A stretch of 64,000 bases of DNA from assembly GCA_963580285.1 (NCBI GenBank), contig OY757013.1, positions 154,741,900 through 154,805,899 of the forward strand. The letters are read 5' to 3'. Each line of letters begins with the position of its first letter. The first letter of the stretch is position 1. The DNA comes from Lucinisca nassula. Taxonomy: Eukaryota > Mollusca > Bivalvia > Lucinida > Lucinidae. Position numbers and translations under genes: made by a program. Of the stretch, positions 1 to 10,129 are shown piece after piece. Under the pieces are notes generated by a model, which worked only from the letters and a program-made list of their open reading frames with translations, was not told the DNA's origin and did not search any database.

Positions 1-1
1 A

Positions 2-1252
2 GAGAATGCTTTCATTGATAACTCAGCTGGTCTTTTGACTACTGGTGCCATTTGTTCAGCTTTATTTAAAAAGAGAGAACTATTCTTTTTCTTTGACTCA
101 CATTCACATGGAAAAAATGGATTATCTATATGTGATGGAACATCAGTTTTAGTATCTTTCACATCATTGGAAGATATTGTTGCCTATCTGTATGCTTTTT
201 ATGATAGCTTATCAATTGACTTTAATACACAGTTTGACTTTTTACCCGTTTCAATAAAATTGTATCACGAGGCACATGCATCAAGAGATCTTTCAGAGGG
301 TCTTCTTGCTTCTTATTTTAAGGACCAAAATATAAGACGACAGGCATGTCAAGAGAAAATACCAAATAATGCTAGTGGTCTGGCTGCTTCTAAAAAGGCT
401 AATAAAACGAAAAGTCGCAAATCATACCACCAAATGTACAAGAGAAAACAGAGAAAATCAGTTGCTTTCCAAAAGAAGGAACATGTACAGAAAAAGGAGT
501 CTAGACAGAAGACAGGTGTTTTAGCAAAAGAACGTGCTCAGAAACGGGAGTATAGACTGCAACCTGGTGTTTTAGCAAAAGAACATGCTCAGAAGCAAGT
601 GTCTAGACAGAAACCAGGTGTTTTAGCGAAAGAATATGCTCAAAGGCAGGAATCTAGACAGAAACCAGGTGTTTTAGCAAAAGAACGTGCTCAGAAGCAG
701 GAGTCTAGACAGAAACCAGGTGTTTTAGCAAAAGAATGTGCTCTGAAGCAGCAGTCTAGACAGAAACCAGGTGTTTTAGCGAAAGAATATGCTCAAAGGC
801 AGGAGTCTAGAAAGAAACCAGGTGTTTTAGCAAAAGAATGTGCTCTGAAGCAGCAGTCTAGACAGAAACCAGGTGTTTTAGCAAAAGAATATGCTCAAAG
901 GCAGGAGTCTAGAAAGAAACCAGGTGTTTTAGCAAAAGAATGTGCTCTGAAGCAGCAGTCTAGACAGAAACCAGGTGTTTTAGCAAAAGAATGTGCTCTG
1001 AAGCAGCAGTCTAGACAAAAACCTGGTGTTTTAGCAAAGGAATGTGCTCAGAAGCAGAAGTCTAGACAGAAACCAGGTGTTTCAGCAAAGGAACGTACAA
1101 AAAAGCAAGAGTCTAGAAGAAATCCAGTCTTTAAAGAGTGTGAAAGGATAAAAAAACAACAGTCAAGACAGGAAAAAAGAAAAAGTCAAGATGATGAAAG
1201 TCATAAGTGCCATAAAAGATGTAAGATTCTGAAGAAAATCAGTCAAGAATAA
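2..1252 (+). pseudogene. Helentron N-terminal part: protease-like tail plus Lys/Gln-rich repeat region
   Basis: Open frame entering from the left edge (frame 2), so the gene starts outside the window; the first ATG inside it is at 35. The segment around FFFFDSHS followed by DGTSVLVSF resembles the C-terminal half of OTU/C76-like cysteine protease domains found at the front of some animal Helitron proteins, the DSH supplying a candidate catalytic His. The nucleophile Cys would lie upstream and is not visible. After residue ~110 the protein turns very basic (Lys/Arg/Gln) and enters twelve 17-residue repeats. The frame ends at 1252, but the next Helitron domain continues in frame 1 from about 1249, so an indel near 1245 probably split one long polyprotein. 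Membership in the Helentron is well supported by the downstream domains; the protease call is tentative. Confidence 0.6.
515..1126 (+). repeat. 12 x 51-bp in-frame coding tandem repeat
   Basis: Exactly twelve 51-bp units encode a 17-residue motif close to GVLAKExAxxQxSRQKP. Two variants partly alternate (KECALKQQS and KEYAQRQES), which indicates expansion of a two-unit block. The frame is preserved across all units even though the surrounding element is broken. The product would be a charged, probably helical or disordered linker. Confidence 0.9.
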
Positions 1253-2451
1253 ATGCATATGAGGTTCCGATAGGGAAAAAGTATAAAAGTATTGATGAAG
1301 CCATTAATCATTTTCATAGAAATATTGCTGCAGGGCCCATATTTGTATGTACTTGTTGCCACCAAACTTGGTTTCAGAAAAGTGTTTCAGCACTTAAGAA
1401 AACTTTTGCATCAGCTACATTCAAACACAATTACTGCACAAATATGGTATCAGCCCATAACGAAGAATGGATTTGTCATACATGCTTATCGGCATTAAAG
1501 AATGGTAAAGTTCCTAAACTTTCTGTAGCAAATGGAATGAAATGGCCAAACAAACCACCTGAGTTAGAATTGTATCAGCTTGAAGAAAGGTTGATAGCAT
1601 TACGCATTCCTTTCATGCAGATAAGAGAACTTCCACGTGGAGGTCAATATTCAATTAAGGGAAATGTTATCAATGTGCCTGTTGATATTCAGCCAACCGT
1701 AAACTCACTTCCAAGGCCTATGGATGACACTTTTACTGTTGCTGTTCAGCTTATGAAGAAATTATCATACAAAAAGGTAGACTTCAAGGAAAACGTAAGA
1801 CCACTAAGAGTTTTAACAACATTACATTGGCTTGTGAATAAGAGTGAACTGTATAAAAAATCAGACATTATTATTGATGACAAATGGCTTCAAGAAGTTA
1901 CTACCAGTGCAGAGGATACTGTTATTGAGTATTTAGAAGATAGCAATAGACAGACAAAGGAAAATGAAAGAAGCAATGCTCTTGGGCTGGAGCAAGATCG
2001 TGTTTCTGCATTAGATTCAGAAAGGACAGCAGAAGGATATGACTCCGACGGGTTCAGTAAGATAGATAGTGGTGAAAATGTTGGGAATGTAGATACCTTG
2101 GTGGACGATGCTAATGTTGAAAGCAAATATGATCAGACCATAACATTTGCACCAGGAGAAGGACAACATCCACTCAGCTTGTATCAGGATAAAGATGCTG
2201 AATTTTTATGCTTTCGGACTATTTACTGTGGTCAGAGACGACTTGATAATGATGAAAGACAAATACCAGTTCATTACAGTGATATTGTTAAATGGGAGTT
2301 ACGAAGTTTTGATAGAAGAGCTGCACAATCAGTCCCAAACATCTTCTTCAAACATAAGAAACTACAGATGAAACAAATAAGTGACAAAGTCAATTTAGCA
2401 CTCAGAAGATGTAAAAACAAAGGGAAGACAATTACTGCAGGTGAAGCTTGA
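1249..2451 (+). pseudogene. Helentron DUF6570-like region upstream of Rep
   Basis: Frame 1 is open from about 1249, where INAYEVPIGKKY follows the upstream reading frame, to a TGA at 2449-2451. The first ATG in this frame (1444) is internal and not a real start. Two Cys pairs (CTCC near 1349, CHTC near 1474) precede a stretch with LEERLIALRIPFMQIREL and KGNVINVP, a signature I associate with the DUF6570 region found just before Rep in animal Helitrons. An acidic low-complexity linker occupies 1920-2130. The TGA lies in frame with the following Rep ORF (EA*DQAYMDKL), so it is a nonsense mutation and not a natural end. Function of this region is unknown; a zinc-binding role is inference. Confidence 0.75.
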
Positions 2452-3228
2452 GATCAAGCTTACATGGATAAACTTGTGAGGCTAGATGAAGGTTATTACA
2501 TATTTCGTCAGCTTAGAAATTCTCCGGCCTATTTAGAAGCTAGAAAGAAAGATATATTTGCAATGATAAGACAGCTTTCCTTACCCACATGGTTCATGTC
2601 ATTATCAGCTGCTGACACAAAGTGGAATGATCTTTTGAAAATGTTAGCGAAACTGAATGATGGTGTTGATTATTCTGATGAGGACATTCAGGCACTAACA
2701 TGGCAAGAGAAAACTAAACTTGTTCAGAAAGATCCAGTTACATGTTCTTGGTATTTTGATCACAGGGTACAGGAATTTATAAATATAGTGCTGAAAAGTG
2801 AATATCAACCAGTTGGAAAAATAACTGATTTCTTCTATAGAGTAGAATTCCAACAGCGAGGTTCTCCCCATATCCATATGCTTGTTTGGATTGAGAATTC
2901 CCCTGTGTTTGAAAAAAAGTCTGATGAGGAAATAATTGAGTTTGTAGATCAGTATCTAACTTGCAGCATTGACGATGATGACATTTCTGATCTTGTTGAT
3001 CTTCAAATGCATAAACATTCAAAGTCTTGTAGAAAGAAAGGACATGCAATATGCAGATTTGGGTTTCCATTACCTCCTCTTCCAAGAACAATGCTGTTAC
3101 GTCCATTGGATAAAGAAGTAGATAATTACAAAAGGAAATACACAGAGCTTCAGAAAATCTTGAATGAGTATAAAGATATCTCCGAAATTATATTCGATGA
3201 CTTTTTGGAGAAAATTGTCAAAAACTGA
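2452..3228 (+). pseudogene. Helentron Rep (HUH) domain, N-terminal half
   Basis: Same frame as the DUF6570-like part. The region beginning YYIFRQLRNSPAYLEARKKD matches the Helitron_like_N family, and the HUH metal-binding motif appears as RGSPHIHML with the two His codons at 2869-2877. In Helitrons this domain nicks and rejoins single strands for rolling-circle-like transposition. A Cys/His cluster (HKHSKSCRKKGHAICRFGFP) follows. The frame runs into a stop at 3226-3228 while the homologous protein continues in frame 2 (TDFDDYIKC onward), so a frameshift lies around 3200-3215. The residues needed for catalysis look intact in this half; the gene as a whole is not. Confidence 0.92.
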
Positions 3229-3724
3229 CTTTGATGATTACATAAAATGTATCAGAAGTACTTTAAACACTGCTAAAATTTTCTTGAAGCGAAAGCCAAA
3301 TGAAATGAGAGTTAATTTATTTAACAAGCAAATACTCTTCGGTTGGAAGGCCAATCTTGACGTTCAGATCATTCTTGAACCTTATGGTTGCGCAACATAT
3401 GTGTTTGGTTATATCAGTAAATCTCAGAGAGGTATGAGTGCACAGCTTGATACAGCAGCGAAGGAAGCTAGAAAAGGTAACTCTGATTTAAAGAAACAGG
3501 TCAGACATATCGGAAATGTCTTTTCCAATTGCGTTGAAGTGAGTGCACAAGAAGCTGTGTACCTGGTTTTGCAGATTCCTTTAACAACAGCAACAAGGGA
3601 TATTGTTTTCATCAATACATCTACTGCAGATGAAAGAGTGTTTCTGCTTAAACCTAAATCTATTCTAGATGAATTACCTCCTGAATCAACTAACATAGAA
3701 TCAGATAATATGATCCAAAGATAG
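3209..3724 (+). pseudogene. Helentron Rep domain, C-terminal half with two-tyrosine motif
   Basis: Frame 2 continues the Rep protein: LFGWKANLDVQIILEPYG precedes YVFGYISK, the Y-x3-Y-x2-K arrangement that provides the catalytic tyrosines in Helitron Rep (tyrosine codons at 3398-3400 and 3410-3412). Downstream SQRGMSAQL is also typical. The apparent ATG at 3164 is a frame shadow of the previous segment, so the boundary here is the estimated frameshift. A TAG at 3722-3724 stops the frame, but SKRPRQLQQLCLADY continues immediately after it in the same frame, so this is another nonsense mutation. Confidence 0.9.
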
Positions 3725-5188
3725 TCTAAAAGACCTAGGCAGCTTCAACAGTTATGTTTAGCTGATTATGTTTCGAAAGTTGATATCATATATCCTAAAG
3801 GAAATAATTTGCCAGAGAAAATTGTAGACAAAAATGAAGATAATGTTTCAGCAAGTGATTCTAGTGATGACTGTGAGGATGGTGATGAGGTTGATGAATC
3901 TGAAAGTTGTGCTTCAAATGTGTTATGCATGACCAAAAATGGAACCAGATATAAGCAAAGAACAACACCCAAGATAATACGCTATGTAAGATACAATAAA
4001 CAGAAAGATCCAGAGAATTATTACAGAGAAAGGCTTATGCTCTTTATGCCTTGGAGGAATGAAGCGAAAGACTTGATCGGTTCATTTGACACATATAAGG
4101 CACATCACTGTACATTGAAAGCCACTATTGAACCTAAACAAAATGAGTATGAGCATCATGTAGAAGAGCTTGAGATTGCAAGGCAAATGGCAGAAGCAGA
4201 TGAAAATGCATATGATAGAATAGCTCCAAGTGCAGAACATGAAAATAGGGAAGCTGAAGAGGAAGGTGAAAAAGAAGCAGAACCCTTTATATACTACAAT
4301 CCAGAAAGGGTAGTAGAACATAGACAGTATGATATTGGTATAGAGATACAGACCACTTGTTCAGTACCAGCTGTTGAAACAAACAGTGTAATACTGCCAG
4401 AAGATCAGTATTTGCTCTTACTCAGAAGTTTGAATTTACGGCAACGAGAATTCTTTAATCATGTGATCTTTTGGCTGAAATGTAAAGAAGAACCACTATA
4501 TGCTTTTTTATCAGGTGGAGCAGGTGTTGGCAAATCAGTTCTAATTAAAGCTCTTTATCAAAGTTTGTACAGGTTTTTGAATCTTAGAGAGGGAAAGAAT
4601 CCTGATGACATCAGAATCCTTCTTTGTGCTTACACAGGAAAAGCAGCTTATAACATCAATGGTGTGACTATTGCTTCAGCTTTCTTGAAAAAGTTTAAAC
4701 AAGCCAATGAACTTTTGTCAGCTGATGAACTAAACACATTCAGAGTTAAATACAGACATTTGAAATTGATCATTATAGATGAAATATCTATGGTAGGAAC
4801 AAGCACTTTAAGCTTCTTAGACACACGTTTGCAACAGTTGACAGGAACAAAGATAGCATTTGGTGGTGTAAGCATTATTGCTGTTGGTGATTTGTATCAG
4901 CTGATGCCTGTTTGGGACAAATGGATATTCAGTGATCCATCAAAGGGTGCCTCAGCACTAGCTCCTAATTTATGGAGGGGTTATTTCAGATTGTATGAAC
5001 TAGTAGATATTATGAGACAGAAAGATGATATTCACTTTGCACAGTTGCTGAACCGTCTGAGGCAAAATGAGTTGACAGATGATGACAGACGTGAGCTTAA
5101 GAGGCATGCAGTTGATCCTGAAGTAAATGCCTATCCAAAGCAGGCTCCTCATTTATTTACAGAAACTAATTTGGGCCAAACACAATGA
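3725..5188 (+). pseudogene. Helentron PIF1-like helicase, N-terminal part
   Basis: Frame 2 continues from Rep through an acidic linker and a PRIMWRNE-like segment (LFMPWRNEAKDL, about 4040) that precedes the helicase in Helitrons. A superfamily 1B PIF1-type helicase follows: Walker A GGAGVGKS at 4514-4537, motif Ia CAYTGKAA near 4627, Walker B IIIDEISM near 4768, and a GDLYQLMPV motif near 4888. The enzyme would unwind the donor strand during transposition. The frame ends at 5188 (FTETNLGQTQ) where an indel moves the protein into frame 3. Motif residues look intact, so decay is by breaks rather than by loss of catalytic sites. Confidence 0.93.
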
Positions 5189-5548
5189 TAGCGTTTAGAA
5201 TAGATTAACAGAAGAAAAAGTCATTATTCCTTGTCATGACATAGTTGTTGTTGCTCACATCTCTGCACAAAAAAGCAAAGCACTCATTGAGTCACTTCCA
5301 GAAGATTCTAACAAAACTGCTAATTTAGAAAAAACATTTGAAAATAGCTGTTGGAATGGTTTATGATATAACAGTAAATATCAATGTAGAGGATGGTTTG
5401 ACAAATGGATCCACATGTGTTGCAAAATACATTGAACGTAAAATGGAAGGAACTGATCGGCCAAGTAAAATTTGGGTTTTGTTTGATAATCCTAAGATTG
5501 GCAGTTCGACACGTGAGAAATCTGTGAAAAGGGGTTTGCAACAAGGTC
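5189..5548 (+). pseudogene. Helentron helicase, middle part, frameshifted
   Basis: From about 5199 frame 3 reads RLTEEKVIIPCHDIVVV and through PEDSNKTANLEKTFE, then near 5338 the protein moves to frame 1 (IAVGMVYDITVNINVEDGLTNG), with the LTNGS motif of the helicase 2B region and IWVLFDNPKIGSSTREKS. Two frameshifts therefore fall within 200 bp. At 5548 the helicase sequence stops abruptly, inside a codon run encoding KRGLQQG, where an unrelated ~805-bp repeat begins. The helicase resumes at about 6358. Confidence 0.88.
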
Positions 5549-6357
5549 TATCGGAACCCGAATTTTATGGTGACTTAGTATATAAATTCAGAAAAATATA
5601 TAACCGCAATGACTTCAGCACCCAATTTCGTAAAATCATTCTTCGATATAAAAAGATTGGGTACAACATGGATATTTTACGACAGACTGCATGCATGGTA
5701 GTTAACCCAATCACGGTTGGCAACTTTGCTTCCCTCTTTAATTGCACGCCGGTGGGTCAGGCCTCAGATTCTATGACGGCTCCAACGTAAAGACTTATTG
5801 AAAATTAGAGAGATAATGTTGGTTGGTGCCTGATGCTCTGTCTCTGGTCGAGCTCATCGGAGTCTAACTGTTGGTTTTCTTTTGCTCCACCATTTCAGTG
5901 GTTTCTTGCTGTCGAGTCCTCACCGTTGTCTCACCTCTGTGGTTCTTTGATTTTTGTGTTCACGGAGATGTTGCACTGATGAGTTAGGAGGCCTTCATGT
6001 GGACTGAACAAATTATTTGTCTAAATCGCGACGGAAGTAAGGGCGAGGATTGTGGCCACGTAAAATCGATTTAAGCCCCCCAGTGGAAATCTTCCACTGA
6101 CCGTTCCAAGGCGGCTCTTCTGTGGCGATTTATTTATGTTGTTGTTTGTTACTTACTGTGTGTATCACTTGTGTTTTTTGGTTTTGGATGGCCATATGGC
6201 CATTTTGTTGGAAAGTAACTGTCCTTATGGCCTTCATTTGTTTAGGTTTCAATTATGGTCTGGTCGTTTAATGTTTGTATTTCTTTCCCTTTGGTGTCTT
6301 TTATGGGTGGAGTAAGTTAATTGTATCAATTCCTGATCTTTGTTTTACTTCTACTTT
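5549..6357 (+). mobile_element. ~807-bp interspersed repeat (copy 1, full length) inside the helicase
   Basis: This block splits the helicase and recurs about a dozen times in the window. It begins TATCGGAACCCG and ends TTACTTCTACTTT. The best-defined relative is at 55706-56512 in reverse orientation, 807 bp long. Internal landmarks are a perfect hairpin (CAGTGGAA, 3-nt loop, TTCCACTG near 6081), a segment reading GGAAGTAAGGGCGAGGAT, and a pyrimidine-rich end. No long ORF, terminal inverted repeat or obvious poly(A) is seen, so the class is undetermined. No clear target-site duplication is visible at this copy. Confidence 0.85.
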
Positions 6358-7366
6358 GTGCAGTTCAAACATTGATCAGGCCTGGACACCAATATTTGAC
6401 ATAGAACGATCATTCATATACAATTTTAAAACTTATCAGATAATTCAGTTTCCCTTGAAACCTTCAGCAAGAAAAACAGTTCATAAAGCTCAAGGGTCTA
6501 CAGTTGATGAAATAGTTGTGGACTTATCTCAGTCAAGAGTTAGGAAACAACCACATATCCATTATGTTGCTTTAAGCAGAAAACTGGAAAATTTGTTCAT
6601 TTTGAATCTGAATGAAGAAGCTTTGGCTGTTGATGAAAAAGTGAAAGTAGAGATGCAGAGGTTGCAAACAGAAGGTCTTCTTGAACTTTGCTATACTCCA
6701 CTCTATAAAGTTGATCCTTGTAAAATAAAGATTCTGTTTAACAATGCAAGGTCCTTGCGCAAGCATTTTCCTAAAATTGAACATGAGCCAAATGTATTAT
6801 CATCTGATGTTTTTGGCTTTGCAGAAACTAGGCTATGCTCAAGGGATGAGAATGTTCAGTTTAATCTCAATAGGTTCAGGCTGTTGAGGCTAGATGAAAC
6901 ACAACAAGATACTGTCAACAGACCTTATCATGGACTTGCTTTATATGTAAAAGAATGTCTAGAAATTCAGAAGATAGACAAATTCCATTCTAGTGCATGT
7001 GAATTCATACTAGCTACATTAAAGAATGGTAACCAGTGTTCTTTTCAAGTTGTGATTTTCTACAAGTATCCCAAAAGCTCGCAGACTGATCTGAGAAATG
7101 ATATATTAAGCAATTTGATGCCATTGGTAGATTTGAATTTCAAATTAGTTATTCTTGGAGATTTCAATTTAGATGCAAATAAGACCACTTCGACTTTTGT
7201 AGATTTTGTGCAAACACAGTTGAAATGTCAACAGCTCATCAGCAAACCTACTACTGATTTTGGATCATTGCTAGATCTGTTGTTTGCGAATTGCCCATGT
7301 TCTAGTGATGTTATTGAGGCTTACTGGACTGATCACAAGCTGGTCTATTGTGCTTTTGAGACATAG
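6358..7366 (+). pseudogene. Helentron helicase C-terminus fused to EEP endonuclease
   Basis: Frame 2. SSNIDQAWTPIFDIERSF and KTVHKAQGSTVDEIVVDLS (6467-6530) are the last helicase motifs, followed by HIHYVALSR. The protein then runs without interruption into an endonuclease/exonuclease/phosphatase-type domain: FNNARSLRKHF near 6738, GFAETRL near 6811 (metal-binding Glu), GDFNLD near 7159, and TDHKLV near 7328 (catalytic Asp-His). A helicase-EEP fusion is the hallmark of the Helentron branch of Helitrons. Ends at TAG 7364-7366. This segment has no internal stop over about 336 codons. The domain could generate the nick used in integration; that is family-level inference. Confidence 0.92.
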
Positions 7367-9600
7367 ATTTGAAGAAAAGAAACCAGCTTGGGGGTTTCCT
7401 AGAAACATGCCAGAAGTTATACTAGAAAAAAAAAACAGGAGTTTACCAGAGTTTACCAGAAACACGCCAGGAGTTTACTAGAAATATGCAAGGAATTTAC
7501 TAGAAATGTGGCAAGAGTTTACAAGAAATGTGCCAGGAGTTTACTAGAAATATGCCAGGAGTTTACAAGAAATGTGGAAGGAGTTTAAAAGAAATATACA
7601 AGAGGATTTTCTAGAAATATGCTAGGCGTTTACTAAAAATATGCGAGGATTTTACCAGAAATTTGCCAGAAGTTTACAAGAATTGTGCCAGGAGTTTACA
7701 AAATACAAGAAATGACAAAATACAAGAAATGTGCCAGGAGTTTACAAGAAATATGTCAGGAGGTTACAAAAAGTATGTCAGGAGTTTTCAAGAAATGTGC
7801 AAGGGGTATACAAGAAATGTGTAAGGGGTTTACAAGAAATATACCAGTAGTTTACAAAAATATGCCATGAGTTTACAGGAAATGTGCCAGGAGTTTAATA
7901 GAAATGAGCTAGGAGTTTACAAGAAATATGCCAGGAGTTTACAAAAAGGATGATGACTATAGATTACAAGAAATGTGCAAGGAGTTTACAAGAAATGTGC
8001 AATAGGTTTGCAACAAATATGCCAGAAGTTCACAAAATGTATGCCAGGACTTAACAGGCAATGTGCCAGGAGTTTACAAGACCACAAAATGATCCATTGT
8101 CCTTTTGAAACATAGATTTGAAGAAAACAAACCAGCTTTGGGGGTTTCTAGAAATTTGCATTGATTTTACTAGAAATATGCGAAGACACTACCAGAAATA
8201 TGCCAGAAGTTTACAAGAAATGTGCCAGGAGTTTACAAGAAATGTGCCAGGAGTTTACTAGAAATATGCCATGAGTTTACAATAAATGTGCTAGGAGTTT
8301 AAAAGAAATATGCCAGGTGTTTACAAAAAGTATGCCAGGAGTTTACAAGCAATGTGTGAGAAGTTTACAAGAAATTTGCCAGGAGTTTACAAGATCACAA
8401 GCTGACCAGTTGTGCTTTTGAAACATAGATTTGAAGAAAAGAAACCAGCTTGGGGATTTTCTAGAAATATGCTAGGCGTTTACTATAAATATGCGAGGAT
8501 TTTACCAGAAATATGCCATAAGTTTAAAAGAATTGTGCCAGGAGTTTACAAAAATACAAGAAATGTGCCTGGAGTTTACACGAAATATGCCAGGAGGTTA
8601 CAGAAAGTATGCCAGGAGTTTAAAAGAAATGTGCAAGGGGTTTACAAGAAACATGTAAGGGGTTTACCAGAAATATACCAGTAGTTTACAAAAATATGCC
8701 ATGAGTTTACAGGAAATGTGCCAGGAGTTTAATAGAAATGAGCTAGGAGTTTACAAGAAATATGCCAGGAGTTTACAAAAAGGATGCCTATAGATTACAA
8801 GAAATGTGCATGGAGTTTACAAGAAATGTGCAATAGGTTTGCAACAAATATGCCAGAAGTTCACAAAAATATGCCAGGATTTAACAGGAAATGTGCCAGG
8901 AGTTTAAAAGACCACAAGTTGATCCATTGTGCTTTTGAAACATAGATTTGAAGAAAACAAACCAGCTTGGTCGGGGGGGGGGGGGTTTCTTGAAATTTGC
9001 ATGGATTTTACTAGAAATATGCGAAGACTTTACCATATATGCCAGAAGTTTACAAGAAATGTGCCAGGAGTTTACAAGAAATGTGCCAGGAGTTTACTAG
9101 AAATATGCCAGGAGTTTACAATAAATGTGCTAGGAGTTTACAAGAAATATGCCAGGTGTTTACAAAAAGTATGCCAGGAGTTTACAAGCAATGTGTAAGG
9201 AGCTAACAAGAAATGTGCCAGGAGTTTACTAGAAATATGCCAGGAGTTTACAATAAATGTGCAAGGAGTTTAAAAGAAATATGCCAGGTGTTTACAAAAA
9301 GTATGCCAGGAGTTTACAAGCAATGTGTAAGGAGTTTACAAGAAATGTGCCAGGAGTTTACAAGATCACAAGCTGACCAGTTGTGCTTTTGAAACATAGA
9401 TTTGAAGAAACCAACTTGGAGTTTTTCTAGAAATATGCTAGGAGTTTACTAGAAATATGCGCGGAATTTACTAGAAATATGCCAGAAATTTACAAAAAAT
9501 GTGCCAAGAGTTTACAAGAAATGTGCCAGTTTACTAGAAATATGCCAGGAGTTTACTAGAAATATATCAGGAAGTTTGCCAGAAATGTGCCAGGAGTTTT
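7333..9600 (+). repeat. ~22-bp minisatellite with higher-order copies of the endonuclease 3' end
   Basis: Variants of a ~20-23-bp unit (AGGAGTTTACAAGAAATGTG with CC or CA) fill the region. At about 7333, 8085, 8393, 8908 and 9363 the array contains the same ~65-bp block, reading GATCACAAGCTG and then CATAGATTTGAAGAAA. This block is the last codons of the endonuclease ORF plus its stop and 3' flank. The array is thus a higher-order repeat seeded by the Helentron tail. A poly-G run lies at ~8972-8983. Short ORFs here are repeat artefacts. Confidence 0.9.
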
Positions 9601-9758
9601 ATCCAAAGCAATAGCAGTTGATGGCCCTATCTACCAAAGAGAAAGACAGAAATGTTTCAGACTGGGAGATATGTCAATGGACTGAATACAGAGGAAAATG
9701 ACTGAGAAACTACAAACTACAAACCCCAGCTTATGTGTAAAACTGAGCAACTCAATTA
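9601..9758. other. Short non-repetitive spacer
   Basis: Between the minisatellite and the next transposon; ends in the TA target of the MITE. It could hold the Helentron 3' terminus, but no clear terminal hairpin was found. Confidence 0.4.
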
Positions 9759-10076
9759 CAGTAGAACTTCGATGGCTCGAACAAGGATGGCCCATTTACC
9801 ATGGCTGAGTCGAACCCGTTCTTGAGTCGCTAGGGAATTTTCCTACAGTAACATTTAGGATATTTTCGTCTTTTATCTTGCAAACGTATGCTGTGTGTAC
9901 TCATTAGAATCGCCTCGATGAGTACATACATCATACATTTTTCATTATAGAACACTGAAAAGATGTTCTAAAGTATGTCGTTATACCTCCTGACACCTCC
10001 TCAGTGGCTCGAACTACCCATGTATCGAACATATTTCCTTTGTCCCATATGTGTTCGAGCCATTGAAGTTCGACTG
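9759..10076. mobile_element. pogo/Tigger-like MITE, 318 bp
   Basis: Terminal inverted repeats of about 25 bp: the left end reads CAGTAGAACTTCGATGGCTC and the reverse complement of the right end reads CAGTCGAACTTCAATGGCTC. Both ends are flanked by TA (9757-9758 and 10077-10078), the target duplication of Tc1/mariner-pogo elements. CAGT-GAAC termini are characteristic of Tigger/pogo. No ORF, so it is non-autonomous. Confidence 0.88.
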
Positions 10077-10129
10077 TATAAAGAACACCAACAAATTAAG
10101 TGTTTTCTCCTGTATACGTACAATATGTA

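Noticed and set aside
5964..6010. CTGATGAG in the 807-bp family as another hammerhead
   Set aside because: No GAAA element or matching stems at the right distance.
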